Shown here one piece after another: positions 11,352-22,571 of a stretch of DNA of 64,000 nucleotides. The notes beneath the pieces are model-generated. The model ran no database searches and had not been told where the DNA came from. It worked only from the letters and a program-made list of their open reading frames with translations. Position 1 is the stretch's first letter. Every line of letters begins with the position of its first letter. The translations under genes were made by a program, and so were the position numbers. The DNA comes from Papio anubis (Eukaryota; Chordata; Mammalia; Primates; Cercopithecidae), in the NCBI RefSeq assembly GCF_008728515.1, contig NC_044996.1:105115467-105179466 (forward strand). The letters are read 5' to 3'.

Positions 11352-11838
11352 ATATAGGGGTGCCAGATAATATGCAGGATACACTAGAATTTTAGATAAA
11401 CAAGAAGTAATTTCTTAGTGTAAGTTATGTTCCAAATACTGCATGGGATATACTTTTTTTTTTTTTTTTGAGTTGGAGTCTCACTCTGTCGCCCAGGCTG
11501 GAGTGCAGTGGCACCATCTTTGCTCACTGCAACCTCCACCTCTTGGGTTCCAGCTATTCTCCTGCCTCGCCTCCGGAGTAGCTGGGATCACTGATGTGCG
11601 CCACCGTGCCCGGCTAATTTTTGTATTTTTAGTAGAGACAGGGGTTTCACCACGTAGGCTAGGCTGGTCTCGATCTCCTGACCTCAAGTGATCCACCCGC
11701 CTCGGCCTCCCAAAGTGCTGGGATTACACGTGCGAGCCACCACGCCTGGCCAGGATATACTTATACTAAAAGAATTAGTTGTTGTTCATCTGAGGTTCAA
11801 ATATAGCTGTATTTTCATTTGCTAAATCTGGCAGCCCT
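11352..11838. mobile_element. Short palindromic DNA-transposon-like element, split by Alu
   Basis: Outer arms 'gccagataatatgcaggata' (11352-) and 'atttgctaaatctggcagcc' (to 11836), and inner arms 'cttagtgtaagt' versus 'acttatactaaaag', face each other as inverted repeats, typical of small non-autonomous DNA transposons. An Alu at 11456-11752 sits at the centre. A second copy is at 51733-51946. I do not recall the family name with confidence. Confidence 0.55.
11456..11752 (-). mobile_element. AluS: AluS SINE, antisense
   Basis: Poly-T head, 'gagttggagtctcactctgt' and the 'cacgcctggcc' end. Duplicated target 'ggatatactt' is at 11446-11455 and 11753-11762, which interrupts the palindromic element. 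Confidence 0.93.
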
Positions 11839-11839
11839 C

Positions 11840-12170
11840 CTCCCACATGGCCTGGGGAGGGGTGTGGGACAAGGGGGCAGGTTATCCCCACGTGACCTTT
11901 CTGCATATCCCTGATGCAAACAGAATTGCAGTTGCTTAAGGCTTACAGGTTCCAGAGATGCCAGTAGAGGCCAGGCCTCCCTGGCACAGCTAAGTAGCAT
12001 GGCTCAGGGAGGCCCTGGGACCCTTGCCAGCTCCACAGACCCTGGCTGGAAGCTGTCTGCTTTGCTGAACACAGATAAACATGCCGGAGGCACCTGTCTC
12101 CCATTGGGTGGAAAGCAACCAACTTTCAACGCTGAGGACTGGGTGGTTCTTTAAATAGGGTGACTCAGTC
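11840..12170. other. Unique sequence, nothing recognised
   Basis: GC-balanced sequence without identifiable repeat or exon. Open frames on the minus strand overlap one another and lack domains. Confidence 0.3.
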
Positions 12171-12570
12171 TGTTTGGGCAGTGCCTGTCCCATCCATGAA
12201 CCCCACTGTAGCCAGGCAAATCTCCTCATAGTCCCTAAACAGGCCTGGAGTGTTTCCTCCTTGGCACTGCTGCTTTTGCCTACAACACCTTCTGTTCTTC
12301 TCTTTTGTGTAACGCCTACCTATTCATCAAAACCCAGCTCAAATCACCCTTCCTTCAAGAAGTCTTCCTTGATTTCTCCCTAACCCAATCAATGTACACC
12401 ATTCATTCAGTGTTTATATGCTGCTTTATGTTATAAATTACCTTTTTATGTCTACAGATCTTACCCCCAGTTAGAATATGAGCTCCTTTGAAGCAGGGAC
12501 TACGTTTATATTTACAATAAATCCCCATGATACCTTGCACAGTGTAGACAATCAATATTTGTTGATTGAT
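12170..12570 (+). mobile_element. L2: L2 LINE 3' end
   Basis: Coding-like 'aaaacccagctcaaatcacc' and 'cttcaagaagtcttccttga' match the end of L2 ORF2, followed by 'tatgagctcctttgaagcag' and the 3' terminal 'caatatttgttgattgattt'. All blocks are in the right order for a sense L2. Confidence 0.8.
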
Positions 12571-13485
12571 TTATTGATCAACAGATGGAAAGCCAGCCAT
12601 GCATGCAAATAAGCTATTTTCAGGGAGTTTTCCACCCTTGATACACAAAAAGCAAACACATTTCCTTTTGATGGTATAGAAGAGTAGTTCTCAATGACTG
12701 TGTCCCCATCAGCTGAGTTGCCTCCCCCAAAACTTGTTATTATCAATAAAATACAAAAATTCTCAATGTATTTGCCTAAATAAATTAGAATACATTCAAA
12801 GTTATCCCTAGCATAACATGGCTCACACTCCTTTGCCTTCTGATGCACTTTCTTGAGTGGAAGAGAAAGTTGTAGAATTACAGTCATCAAGCCAGGAGTT
12901 GGGCAGAATCCTGGGCCCACTTTCTGGAGTGGGTTGTGCATGTCAACGTCATCTGTCTGTGGCTTTTATTAGGAACAAGAACAATGCTCTCTGAATTGTG
13001 GATGAAATGAATGGCACACACCACAGATTTCCAGTTGTCCTGAACATCCCTCCTCACCCACTGCCTTCTTCCCAGTAACAGTCACAAACTCCTCTTTGGC
13101 TTTTGGGGCAAGGGCATCTTCCCCTTTAGTGGGAGGGTAATAAATGCATCTATTTCCTGAGAAGGAAAATAAATGCACAAAAAACTCCCCTAGGAGAACA
13201 CTATTTCAACTTGAAAATTGTTCAAGAAGCAGTTGAGCCACCAGTGAAGGCGATGCATATCACAGTTGGTTGCGGGCAGGGGCACTCAGGAGCCTCCCTT
13301 GTGGCAGTACGGCAGATGCCTGCTGTAGAGACACTGTCCCCATCCTGTCTGGATCCCTGGGCGCCTTCTGCACCAGCCAAACCTACAAATGCCAGAATCT
13401 GCATCTCTTTTGCCTGAGGACTTTTGAGGAGGGGGTGCTGGAGCCTGCTCTGCCCTGCAGGGAAGGCTGAAAGTGACAGTGACAG
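12570..13485. other. Unique sequence, nothing recognised
   Basis: No repeat, exon or RNA gene could be supported. The minus-strand frames at 12552-12941 and 13222-13563 have no domain signature. Confidence 0.3.
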
Positions 13486-13795
13486 AGAATTAAGAACCCC
13501 ACCCCCCCTAGAATATAAATACCACAGCTCCCTCACCCTGCAGGTGAGATCACTGTGAGGCATGTTCTGTTCTGTCTCCTAGAGTTCCCCAATGAGATTA
13601 AACTCCTGTTGCCTACAGAGGTAACTTGCTGGATAATGTGCCCTCTATTTTCTGCCTTCCCTTCCTCGTCCCATTTCCCCCAACCTTTCCAGCATTTCCT
13701 TCACCTTCCAAATAAACCTTTGTGCACTCAAATCCTTGACTCAGGGTCTGCTTCTGGGGGAAGGAACCCAAATCAAGACACCTGCTGTGGGGCCT
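13485..13795 (+). mobile_element. LTR-like fragment
   Basis: A TATA-like 'gaatataaatacca' (about 13511-13524) is followed by 'ttccaaataaacctttgtgc' (polyadenylation-like) and the end 'cagggtctgcttctggggga', the order expected of a retroviral LTR. Its last 60 bp match, in reverse complement, the start of the element at 15828. Family not named. Confidence 0.4.
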
Positions 13796-13934
13796 AGGAA
13801 TAAGCATTTTATTGTAAATCCCCCCCAGACCATTGGATATTCACTCCAGAATCCAAATACTGTGACAATGTTGATAGAACGAAGAGAAAACCCCATATTT
13901 TGCTGTCCCTAAAGAAGAGAAGAGGTGAGTTTGT

Positions 13935-14065
13935 GTGTCAACTCCACCAGTGGTCAGTTGCTAATAATCTTGGGCAAATGACTTTACAGAACCTCTTTTT
14001 CCTCACCTGAAAACTGTGGGCCCCAAAGCGTGTTGAACTCCCTGGACCACCTAGGAGTAAATGGA
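13935..14065 (+). mobile_element. MIR: MIR fragment
   Basis: 'taataatcttgggcaaatga', 'agaacctctttttcctcacc' and 'tgaaaactgtgggccccaaa' trace the middle of a sense MIR, strongly diverged. Confidence 0.55.
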
Positions 14066-14850
14066 ACGTTGTGGGCAAAAGTGCTTTGCAAACTGAAGAG
14101 GGCTGTCAAGGGGCAAGTTCTCTTCTCAGGAAGCTGAGAGCAATGTTGTTCCTGGTTAAAACCAACAGTTGTGAAATGCTGGTGTGGAAAGGCTTCATTT
14201 GGTGTCAGGAAGGAGACAGGCTGCCATCTCCCCATTTTCCTCCTGTGCTATATGGTTTGGCTTTTGGTCACCTCATTTTACCCCGCCACTCCCCATTACC
14301 CTACGTCACCCCTGGTCTTTTAATTACTGAGCACGTTGCAAACGATCAGCACTCTGGGCCTGTTAGCATGATGAATGAGCAATTAAAACTACATAAGCAA
14401 TTACACCAGCTCCAAATTTTCCACGTTCAGCCCTGGCAGCGCGTTCTGCGGTGGGTCAGTCAGCTCTTCAGCCAGAGGGATGGGGGCCCCTCTGTCGGAG
14501 AAAGAAGCTCTCTCTCAACCTCCACCCTCAGGTAATCATCGGGTCCCCAGAACTGCACACACTCTGGGTGAAGCAGCAGAGGAACTCTCTCCAAGGTCAC
14601 TCGGTCCTGTCCAACAGACTGCCCTGATCCTTTAGGAAAAAAAACGTCATTTTTATTCGTTTCCAGCCCATTGGCTGAACTGTCTAGCAAAAATAAACTA
14701 CAAGAAAGCAAGGGGAGTGGTGTATCACAACAAAGTTTTATAAGAAACTCTCTTCACAAGGGGTACGATAAAGTGCAATAAACACTGAAGTCCAAGAAAT
14801 GCTTTCATTCAGGGTGCATATCTGTATATAATGGAAGGAAGGGACAAGCC
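14066..14850. other. Unique block with homeodomain/CRE-like sites
   Basis: No repeat is recognised. Within 14302-14404 are a CRE half-site-like TACGTCAC (14302-14309), TAATTA (14321-14326), CAATTAAA (14380-14387) and GCAATTAC (14397-14404). The open frame at 14071-14535 (+) spans these sites and has no domain. Enhancer function is inference only. Confidence 0.3.
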
Positions 14851-14853
14851 CTA

Positions 14854-15166
14854 GTTTCAAGGCGCAGTGGCTCACGCCTGTAATCCCAGAGCTTTGGGAG
14901 GCTGAGGCGGGAGGATCAGCTAAGCCCTGGAGTTCAAAACCAACTTGGACAATACAATGAGACCCCACCTCTACAAAAAATTTTAAAAGATTGGCTGGGC
15001 ATAGTGGTGTGAGCTGCTAGTCCCAGCTACTTTAGAGGCTGAGGTGGGAGGATAGCTTGAGCCAGGGAGATGGAGGCTGCAGTGAACTGTGACAGTGCCA
15101 CTCACTGCACTCCAGCCTGGGTGACAAAGCAAGACCCTGTCTCTAAAAAAAGAGAAAAAAGAAAAG
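14854..15166 (+). mobile_element. AluJ: AluJ SINE
   Basis: Sense Alu with 'ggctcacgcctgtaatccca', an 'aaattttaaaagattggctg' linker and a mixed A-rich tail. Substitution-rich and lacking most CpGs, so old. Confidence 0.92.
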
Positions 15167-15169
15167 ATC

Positions 15170-15825
15170 TCTGACCTCAGGATTCCTGAGACAGATGTGA
15201 ATAGGCATGGTTACTTGCAAGAGGGCTACTGGGAGCCCACTGCCCATTATTACATGAAGGAAGTCAATGAAGTGATGAGGTCAGGTGGGGAGAGAGATGC
15301 TGGGACAGAATAAAGGAGCCTTATTTGATTTGAAAGTTTTCAAACTCGTTCCTCTCATGGCCGAGTCACTCCTTGATACAGGACATGTTGAGGGAAAAGA
15401 TTTAAAAATAAAATGCAAACCTAGGCCAGCCACCCTTCCCAATAGACTGACTCCACACAACTTTGCTCTTACCCTCTCCAGAGACCTTGCCTCCTCAGCA
15501 AGCTTGACTTTGACCTTGAAGATAAAACCCAACCTGGAAACTGAGCCTCCACCTACACTCTCAGAATCCATGTTCTCCTGGCAGGGAGCAGAGGGATTCT
15601 GTTGGGTCCAGTCAAATCCTGGGCTTCCTTCCAGCCTGGGGTCCTCAGGGCAAATGGAGTTGTACCCAGCAGTTGTCACCATCAAGGCAGAGTTGCATGT
15701 CAGTTCTCTTCGGAGGAGAATATAAGCAAAGGAAGATCAGATCATGTTTCCCCTGCATGTAAATGGAGGTACAAATGCTTTGGGCATTTGTTTCTTTCAC
15801 TTGGGCTTAGCTGAGGGCAGTCCTG
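15170..15825. other. Unique sequence, open on both strands
   Basis: Frames at 15285-15725 (+, 146 codons) and 15281-15685 (-, 134 codons) cover the same DNA. Neither contains a recognised domain or family signature, and splice or start context does not favour one. I treat both as chance, with the + frame the slightly better candidate if any RNA is found. Confidence 0.3.
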
Positions 15826-15827
15826 CC

Positions 15828-16185
15828 TTAGTTTGGGTTCTCACAGAAGTAGACCCTGAGAGATTCAAGTGTAAGTAGTTCACGTGGGAGGGAGCACAGA
15901 AGGGTACTACCACCAACACAAGGTCATTAATATCAAGTCATTTACCACTGTTGGCAACTGGGGCTTGGTCCCACAGGGAGAACTCTAGGACCCAGTGAAG
16001 CTGTCTCAGGGTGACCCCAGTCAAGCGAGCCGCCTTGTCAGTTTGTTGACTGGGAGAGGTTGCTGGGAGGAGGCTCTTTAACTCACAGAATTGCCCCAGT
16101 CTGGGGGCAGGGGTGCTCCCTAGGCCAGAAAAAACGCCCTCAGGGAAAGAGTTGCAGGTGCTCACAGTAAACAACCTGCAGAAGT
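15828..16185 (-). mobile_element. LTR-like element, antisense
   Basis: It starts 'cttagtttgggttctcacag' and continues 'aagtagaccctgagagattc'. The reverse complement of this start matches the 3' end of the fragment at 13485-13795. Later blocks 'gcttggtcccacagggagaa' and 'ctgggagaggttgctgggag' fit the same repeat class. Family not named. Confidence 0.45.
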
Positions 16186-16187
16186 TC

Positions 16188-16395
16188 TATGTTGTACAAT
16201 AGGTAGCCACTAGCACATGTGGCTATTTGAATTTAAATTAATTTAAATTAAATAAAACTTAAAATTCAGTTCCTCAGTCTACTGGCCGCATCTCAAGTAC
16301 TCAATACCCACATGTGGCTAGTGGCTACCATGTTTGACAGCATAGACACAGAACACTTTCATCATCACAGAAAATGCTATTGGACAGCACAGCTG
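16188..16395. mobile_element. hAT-Charlie type non-autonomous transposon (MER3/MER58-like)
   Basis: The ends 'gttgtacaataggtagccac' and 'gctattggacagcacagct' resemble the 'cagcgctgtccaatag' terminal repeats of Charlie-type elements. 'cacatgtggctatttgaat' and 'cacatgtggctagtggctac' form internal inverted repeats. Confidence 0.7.
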
Positions 16396-16905
16396 TCAGA
16401 GTATAGAGATGAGCGCTGGAGGCGGTGTTGGTGGGTGGGTTACCAACAGCGTCTGCTAGAGAAAGATAGAAGGGGAGCAATGAGTCACAAGTGGCCACAA
16501 AAGCTTACGAAATCCTTTGGTTCAGTAGAACTCCAAGAGATTATAGAGTTCAGTTTTCTACTGCCAGGACATGAGACTTTAATCATCCTACCCAGACAGC
16601 TTTCCTGTCCCAGCGCTGTGTGGCTCTTCATCCTCACCATGAACAGACTCTCTAGATGTGGCTGAGCAGTGTTTCCTCTGATAGAGCTATGTCCCTTATG
16701 GAGATGAAAAGAAACCAGTCAACATTTTTTGTTTTATATACACAATGAGATGGTTAACTACTCTCCCCCCAATTACTCCACGTTATAAAGTAGAATTCCT
16801 TTTAATGGTTCTCACAGGATTTGTGTTTTCTATCCCTTTTCAATCTTGTTTCTGAACCATTCTAGACCTCTTTCAAAAGGCTGCAGCAAATATTTCTATG
16901 GCTTG
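16396..16905. other. Unique sequence, nothing recognised
   Basis: No repeat family, exon or RNA gene could be supported in this block. Confidence 0.3.
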
Positions 16906-16907
16906 GA

Positions 16908-17020
16908 TAGAATGGTGTAGTGGTTAAAAGCATGGGCTCTGGAGCCAGAAAGCTGGGGTTGAAATCCTAGCTCCACTACTTACCATTGTATGACGTGGGG
17001 CAAGTTATTTAATCCTACCT
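16908..17020 (+). mobile_element. MIR: MIR SINE, 5' half
   Basis: 'gtgtagtggttaaaagcatg' and 'ggctctggagccagaaagct' give a clear sense MIR 5' half, ending after 'gggcaagttatttaatccta'. Confidence 0.85.
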
Positions 17021-17259
17021 TTCATTGGTACATTGGTGTTCCTAACACATGTGGGTCAGTTCTACTTTTCCTTCACTCATACAAGTACTCCTCACCCCAG
17101 ATACTAAGACTATAGAGACAGAGTAACCAAGTGCAGTGTGTGAACCTTGATTTCCACACCCCGACAAAACTAAAAATCTCCCCGAAACCTCCAAGACACT
17201 TTTGGAGATAATTGGGGAGATCTGAATGTGAATTAGCTATTAGATGAGGTATTAGCTAT

Positions 17260-17812
17260 TGAATTGCTACCTATTGCTAAGTAACTAGTTACTCCAATAC
17301 TCAGTGGCTGAAAACAACAACAATTTATTAAATCATACAGTTTCCATGGATCAGGAACCCAGGAGCAGACTGACTGGGTGGTTCTGGCTGAGGGTCTTCC
17401 ATAAGGTTGCAGTTAAGATGTAGGCTGGGGTTGCAGCCATCCAAAAGCTCAACTGGGGCTGGAGGATCTGCTTCCGGATGGCTCTCTCACATGACTGGCA
17501 AGTTGGTGCTGACTGTTGGCAGGAGGCCTCAGTTTTTTGTTGCCACACGGGCCTCTTTATAGGCTACTTGAGTACCCTCACAATATGGCAGCTGGCTTTC
17601 CCAGAGCGAGAAAGCCAAGAAAGCAAGGAAGAAACCACAATGTCTTTTATGGCCTAGCCTCAGGAATCATCACACTCCATCACTTCCTTAGTATCCTATT
17701 GGTTACCCAGCTCAGCCTTATTCACTGTGGGAATGGAATCCACAAGGGTGTGAATACTAGGAGGTGAGGACAACTGGGAGCCACTTTGGAGACTGGCTAC
17801 CACATGTATGAG
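17260..17812 (-). mobile_element. MLT1: MLT1 (I/J-like) LTR, antisense
   Basis: 'aacaacaacaatttattaaa', 'gggtggttctggctgagggt', 'tgactggcaagttggtgctg' and 'acaatatggcagctggcttt' follow the order of old MaLR LTRs in antisense, ending 'gactggctaccaca'. Nearly full length. A related copy lies at 33935. Confidence 0.6.
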
Positions 17813-18105
17813 GTAATATTAACTTTCTTAATGTGAAAATGGTATTGTGGTTTTGTAGGAAAATATTCCTGTTCTTAGCAGATGTATGTAGAAGTATTCA
17901 TGGGTGGAATATAGCGATAGCTGCAACTTTCAAGTGATTTTGGCAAAAACAAAGTATTTATATGTTAGGTTAATCCATGTGAAATTTCTGATATTCAAAC
18001 ATTTTTGACAAACAAAAAAGGCAATTCATCTGATTCAACCTAATACAAAGAGATAGGGCAAATGTGGCAAAATGTTAGCAGTTGTTGAATATGGAATAGG
18101 ATGGT
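17813..18105. other. Unique AT-rich sequence
   Basis: No feature recognised. Confidence 0.3.
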
Positions 18106-18107
18106 AT

Positions 18108-18505
18108 CTTAGTCTATTTTGTGCTTCTATAACAGAATACCACAAACTGAGTAATTTAAAAACAATTGAGATGTATTTCTCACAGTTCTGGAGGCTGGGA
18201 AGTCCAAGATCAAGGCACTGTCAGGTTTAGTGTCTGGGAAGGATCCTGTCTCCGTTTCCAAGGTGGCACCATGAACATGGCATCCTCCAGAGGAGAGGGG
18301 AGGAACATTGTTCCTCATGTGGCAGAAGAGTGGAAGAGAAAAGAGTAGGTAAGAGAGAGCCTGAACATGGCACCAATCTCAACCATGACAGTGAAGCCCT
18401 CATAGCCTAATTACCTCTTAAAGGTCTCACCTCTTAATACTATTACAATGGCAATTAAATTTCAACATGAGTGTTGGAAGAGACAAACATGTAAACCATA
18501 GTAGG
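18108..18505 (-). mobile_element. MLT1A: MLT1A-like LTR, antisense
   Basis: 'cttagtctattttgtgcttc', 'cacagttctggaggctggga' and 'cctaattacctcttaaaggt' are the reverse complement of the MLT1A/A0 LTR, ending near 'acatgtaaaccatagta'. It is the antisense counterpart of the copies at 30065 and 31985. Confidence 0.75.
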
Positions 18506-19050
18506 TGGGGAAGGTGATCAGGTGTTTCTTCGCACTATTCTTTCAACTTTCTTCTATGTTTTAAAATTTAATTTAAAAAAAAAGTTCTCTCACATCCCAA
18601 AGCAGAATGAACTACTGCTTCCTCTACCCAGTTAAATTGTAATACAATTACACTTGGTTTTTAAACCCAAGGATCATGGTGAGCCACCATTGGCCTTCTT
18701 GCTGGAAGAAGCATCCCCATTTCCCACATCCCCCAGTTGTTTCTAGACTTTCCCATGGTACTGCTTTACCTGTGTCCTGGAACCAGTCTCTATGGTCCCT
18801 CTGCTCTGCCCTGTCTAGTCACCATGCAGCTCTCTGTTTGCTATTCACCCTGGGAGGTCTGCACTCTACCGGGCATGGCCATATTCTGCTGATGACTATT
18901 CCTGTCTGTTTCCCCAGTCTCCCAAATGAGAACATTGACCCAGATCAATAAATACTCCGCAGATGAATAAAAAGTTACCTCCCTCCTTATTTCCCTACAG
19001 CACAACTAGGAACAGGCTATAAATTTTAAGATTTGGCTAGCTCAGGATAG
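18506..19050. other. Unique sequence, nothing recognised
   Basis: No repeat or exon identified. The frame at 18676-18951 lacks a domain. Confidence 0.3.
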
Positions 19051-19054
19051 AACC

Positions 19055-19487
19055 TCTCAGCAAACTAGAAATGAAAGAGAACTTTTTTGATATGAAAAAA
19101 GGTACCTACCAAAACCCTACAGCTTATATCACAAAAGACTGCTTTCACTCTAAGATTAGGAATAAGACAAAGATCTCCATTCTCATCACTTCTATTCAGC
19201 ATTGTACTAGAGGTCCTTGCCAATGCAATAAAACAAGAAAAAGAAACAAACAAAAATTGGAAAAAAGAAAGAAGTAAAACTGTCATTGTCCTCAGCTGAT
19301 ACAATCATGTCTATTGAGAATTCAAGGAAATCTATAAACATACCACCGGAACTGATGGATGAATTTAGCAAAGTCATGGGATACATGGTGAATATACAAA
19401 AACCAATTGCATTTTTTATATATTAGCAACAGAAAAATTGGAAAATAAAAACACATCACTTTACAATAGCATTTAAAAAACCATCAC
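19055..19487 (+). mobile_element. L1: L1M ORF2 fragment
   Basis: The sense text corresponds to the reverse-transcriptase region of ORF2, with translated pieces like FSKVMGYMVNIQKPIAFF and, upstream, an IVLEVLANAI-like reading. Frames shift repeatedly, and no start or complete domain remains. Confidence 0.8.
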
Positions 19488-19765
19488 ATGCATAGGAAGA
19501 AATCATCTCCCATCATTGCGATACACCCTCTGCTCAAGCCCCCTCCTGTGCACCACCCCAATGTCCTGTCAATCTCTTTGTTCATGCTACTCCCCCAGAT
19601 GTCTACATCTCTCTGCCCAGATAAATTGGCCCCACCTTCTGTGTTTGAAGTTCTTCCTTCTCTGTGGAACTGTCTCTGACTCCCAACTGTATGCCTTCCT
19701 GCCTTTTCCACTCTGGCTTCACATGACATCTCTTGGACCTTTTCTAAATTATAACTCTATAGTGT
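19488..19765. other. Possible L2 relic or unique sequence
   Basis: Pyrimidine-rich text such as 'gttcttccttctctgtggaa' weakly resembles the L2 coding end. Not firmly assignable. Confidence 0.25.
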
Positions 19766-19767
19766 TA

Positions 19768-20000
19768 ACCAGAGTGAAAGGCATATGGACAGGGAAACAG
19801 CAAGTCTTTGCTTCAAATCCCAATTCTGCTACCTATTAACTGTGGACTTGGGCAACTCATAGCCCTCAGTTCTCTCTTGTTAAAAAGGAGAATAATAATG
19901 CTCATCTCTTCAAGATTGTTTTGAGGCGTGAACATAAAATATAGGGGGAAAATGCCTAGCAGGGTGACTGATTCTCAAAGAATTGGAATGGTGGTTAACA
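19768..20000 (+). mobile_element. MIR: MIR SINE relic
   Basis: 'caaatcccaattctgctacc', 'actgtggacttgggcaactc' and 'gaggcgtgaacataaaatat' keep the order of a sense MIR with insertions and deletions. Confidence 0.65.
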
Positions 20001-20024
20001 TTATTGTTGTTACTTGGTTTTTCT

Positions 20025-20125
20025 TCTCGGCAGGACTTAAAGCTCTTCAAAGATAAGACTAGAATCTAGCTCTGAGTCTTATACCCAAAAGGCCCTCAGT
20101 AAATGTTTGTTAATTATCCATGATT
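20025..20125 (+). mobile_element. L2: L2 3' end fragment
   Basis: 'taaagctcttcaaagataag' and 'cctcagtaaatgtttgttaa' match the sense L2 3' terminal region. Confidence 0.5.
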
Positions 20126-20414
20126 TTACCCGAAAAGGCCATGTTAGTCCTTCAGAAGAGGAAATAGATCCTTACTAGGTGAAATGTTAAGACGATACTC
20201 AAATTTTAAATGAGTGGAGGGCCACTTCTTAGACTCTACCTCAAGGCCTGTTTGCCCAACCCACAGTGCTCCAAGGCTCCTCCCTCATGTGACACTAACA
20301 TCTCCAGTGTCTTTCATTATTTTTTCCAAATTAAAAGCATTTCTTAGCTTTTTTGAGGAAGGCAGACCCCCAAGAGTGAGGAATACATCTTGGTCTTCAT
20401 CACAGCTCTGTTCA

Positions 20415-20885
20415 GTGCCTCGCCTCAGTTTGCATCTCTACAAAATGGACATAATATTTGTGCCTGGTCAGGTGTGGTGGCTCACGCCTGTAATTCCAGC
20501 ACTTTGGGAGGCTGAGGTGGGAGGATCCCTTGAGCCCGGGAGTTCGAGACTAGCCTGGGCAACACAGTGAGACACACCCCCCCATCTCTACAAAAAAATT
20601 GAAAAATTAGCTAGGCAGGCCTGTGGTCCCAGCTACTTGGGAGACTGAGGCAGGAGGATCACCTTGAGCCTGGGAGTTCTATGACTGTGCCACTGCCTTC
20701 AGCCTGGGTGACGGAGCAAGACACCATCTCTTAAAAAAACAAAAGGAAAAGATTTGTGTCTGGAGTGTTGTTGTGAGTATAACATCCATAATGGAGTTGC
20801 ATATCCTTTGTACGATTAAGATAATACACAAATAGTTATTGGTTTTAAAATCAAGTGCCCAATAAATACATGCCAAATATATTGG
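20415..20885 (+). mobile_element. MIR: MIR-like relic split by an Alu
   Basis: 'gcctcagtttgcatctctac' with 'aaaatggacataatatttgt' before the Alu, and 'ggagtgttgttgtgagtata' with 'gcccaataaatacatgccaa' after it, together make one diverged sense MIR. Confidence 0.55.
20466..20750 (+). mobile_element. AluJ: AluJ SINE
   Basis: Sense Alu with an internal C run ('acacacccccccatctc') and a short second arm. Imperfect target duplication: 'atttgtgcct' (20456-20465) and 'atttgtgtct' (20752-20761). Confidence 0.92.
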
Positions 20886-20924
20886 AATTATTCATGACTT
20901 AACAGAAGCCTATATTGGGCTTCT

Positions 20925-21062
20925 CTTTTCTCATCTGTAGAACAGGGATAAGAATAATACCCACCTAGAGGGTCGTAATCTAAAAACATATGACTGTTCA
21001 TGTAAAGAGCTTAGCTCAGGACATAGCACTTGTAAGCATTCAGTAAATATTGGCTACAGAAG
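20925..21062 (+). mobile_element. MIR: MIR fragment
   Basis: 'ttttctcatctgtagaacag', 'gggataagaataatacccac' and 'attcagtaaatattggctac' are the 3' half of a sense MIR. Confidence 0.7.
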
Positions 21063-21460
21063 TGGGTTTACTGTGAACCTAATAAAGCTTAAGCTTCAGG
21101 CCCCTTACTTACACTGGCCCCTTCCAAGCTTGGCTCAGGGGTAGTAGGGTACTTAGATGTTTTGTACAGACCACCATCTGTTTCCAGTTTAACTTCCCCT
21201 CTATCACACCTCCCACTGGGTCAGATGGTGAAAGAGTAGCTGCAGGCATATTTGGGTTCTGGCTAAGGGGAAATGAAAGTGAGGATACAATTAGTTTTTG
21301 TTTAGGGGTTTGCAACCACTTCCATGTAAAGTTGATGCTAACCATCACACATTACGGGGCAGAAATAGCCTTCAGGAATTCTCCTACTGCCTCTGGGCTG
21401 ACTTGCCCAGTATTGTGACTTGAAGGTGCGTGCCAAAGGTTGTTTCATAACATAAATGTG
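21063..21460. other. Unique sequence, nothing recognised
   Basis: No repeat or exon signature seen. Confidence 0.3.
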
Positions 21461-21464
21461 TCTG

Positions 21465-21975
21465 TCCTGGGTATCTCTTGCGACATAGCAAGTCATTCTA
21501 GAACTCAGTGGCTTCAAATGACAACAGTCATTTGTTTTGCTCACAAATCTGCAATGGGCAGGGCTTTGCAGGGACAGCTTGTCATAGTTTCACACGGCAT
21601 CATCTGGGGTGGCTCAAAGGCTGGGGGATAGAATCATCTGAAGGCTCTGAGCTCATGTATCTGGTGGTTGATGCTGGCTGTGAGCTGAGACCTCAGCTAG
21701 CTGGCTGCGGCCTTTCCATGGAGCCTGGGCGTGGCAGCTGGGTTCTAAGGGTGATTGTCCCAAGAGGGCCAAGTGGAAACTGCCTTGCCTTTTATGACCA
21801 CCTTGGAAGTCACATAGTGGCACTTCTGTGGTAATCACAGACCCACTCAGATAAGGGGAAGGAAGACAGGCCCCACCACTCAATGGGAGGAATACCAATA
21901 TCCCATTATAAGAAGAGCATGTGAGATGGAAGATCTGATTGTGACCATTTTGGAAAATACAATCTTCCATGCTGT
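21465..21975 (-). mobile_element. MLT1: MLT1 (I/J-like) LTR, antisense
   Basis: The ordered blocks 'agaactcagtggcttcaaat', 'catctggggtggctcaaagg', 'gggccaagtggaaactgcct' and the tail 'aagagcatgtgagatggaag' then 'gaccattttggaaaatacaa' describe a nearly complete old MaLR LTR in antisense. Confidence 0.6.
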
Positions 21976-21999
21976 CCTATGGCACCCAGCCCCTGAAAA

Positions 22000-22534
22000 T
22001 ATGTAGGTAGCAGAAGAAACAAAGCCTGAAATGTACGGAGCCAGGAGCTAATCTGTGGAAAATCTTCCTAGTCAAAATGGAAATTTGCTTCTGTCAGGAA
22101 TAGACTCAATAATGCAGTGTATGCAATTAATAACGCACCATATATTTTTATTTCTTTTCTGATGGGACTTGCACAAAAAAGGATTTATCAAAACGCATAT
22201 GTTTCATAGGGCACGAAACTGTAACAGTCCTACAAACACAAGAGGCATCTGTTTGAAAAGTAGCAAGTTTTATCCATCCAGTGTTTCAGATTGCATTTTA
22301 GCATATCTGATGCATCTTGTCCTGATGGAGTCCGGTGCATCCAGAAAGAAAAAGGGCATGCAAAATTGCTACTGATGCAGCAAAACAGCCTGAAGAAACA
22401 AGTGCTCTAGTGTCAAAACTACACAAGCTTATCAACACATCAATGCATGTAGCATAAGAGTAATTTTATTTTATTATTCAGTTATGCAGCACTGCAGCAT
22501 AACATATGCACCTTAATTTCATGTTAATTTCACA

Positions 22535-22571
<37 letters not shown>

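Noticed and set aside
15281..15725. Frames of 146 (+) and 134 (-) codons in unique DNA
   Set aside because: Mutual shadows with no recognisable motif; kept only as a note in the feature list.
16908..17020. tRNA-like text in MIR elements
   Set aside because: MIR heads derive from a tRNA, but no cloverleaf with intact A and B boxes and anticodon arm can be formed here.
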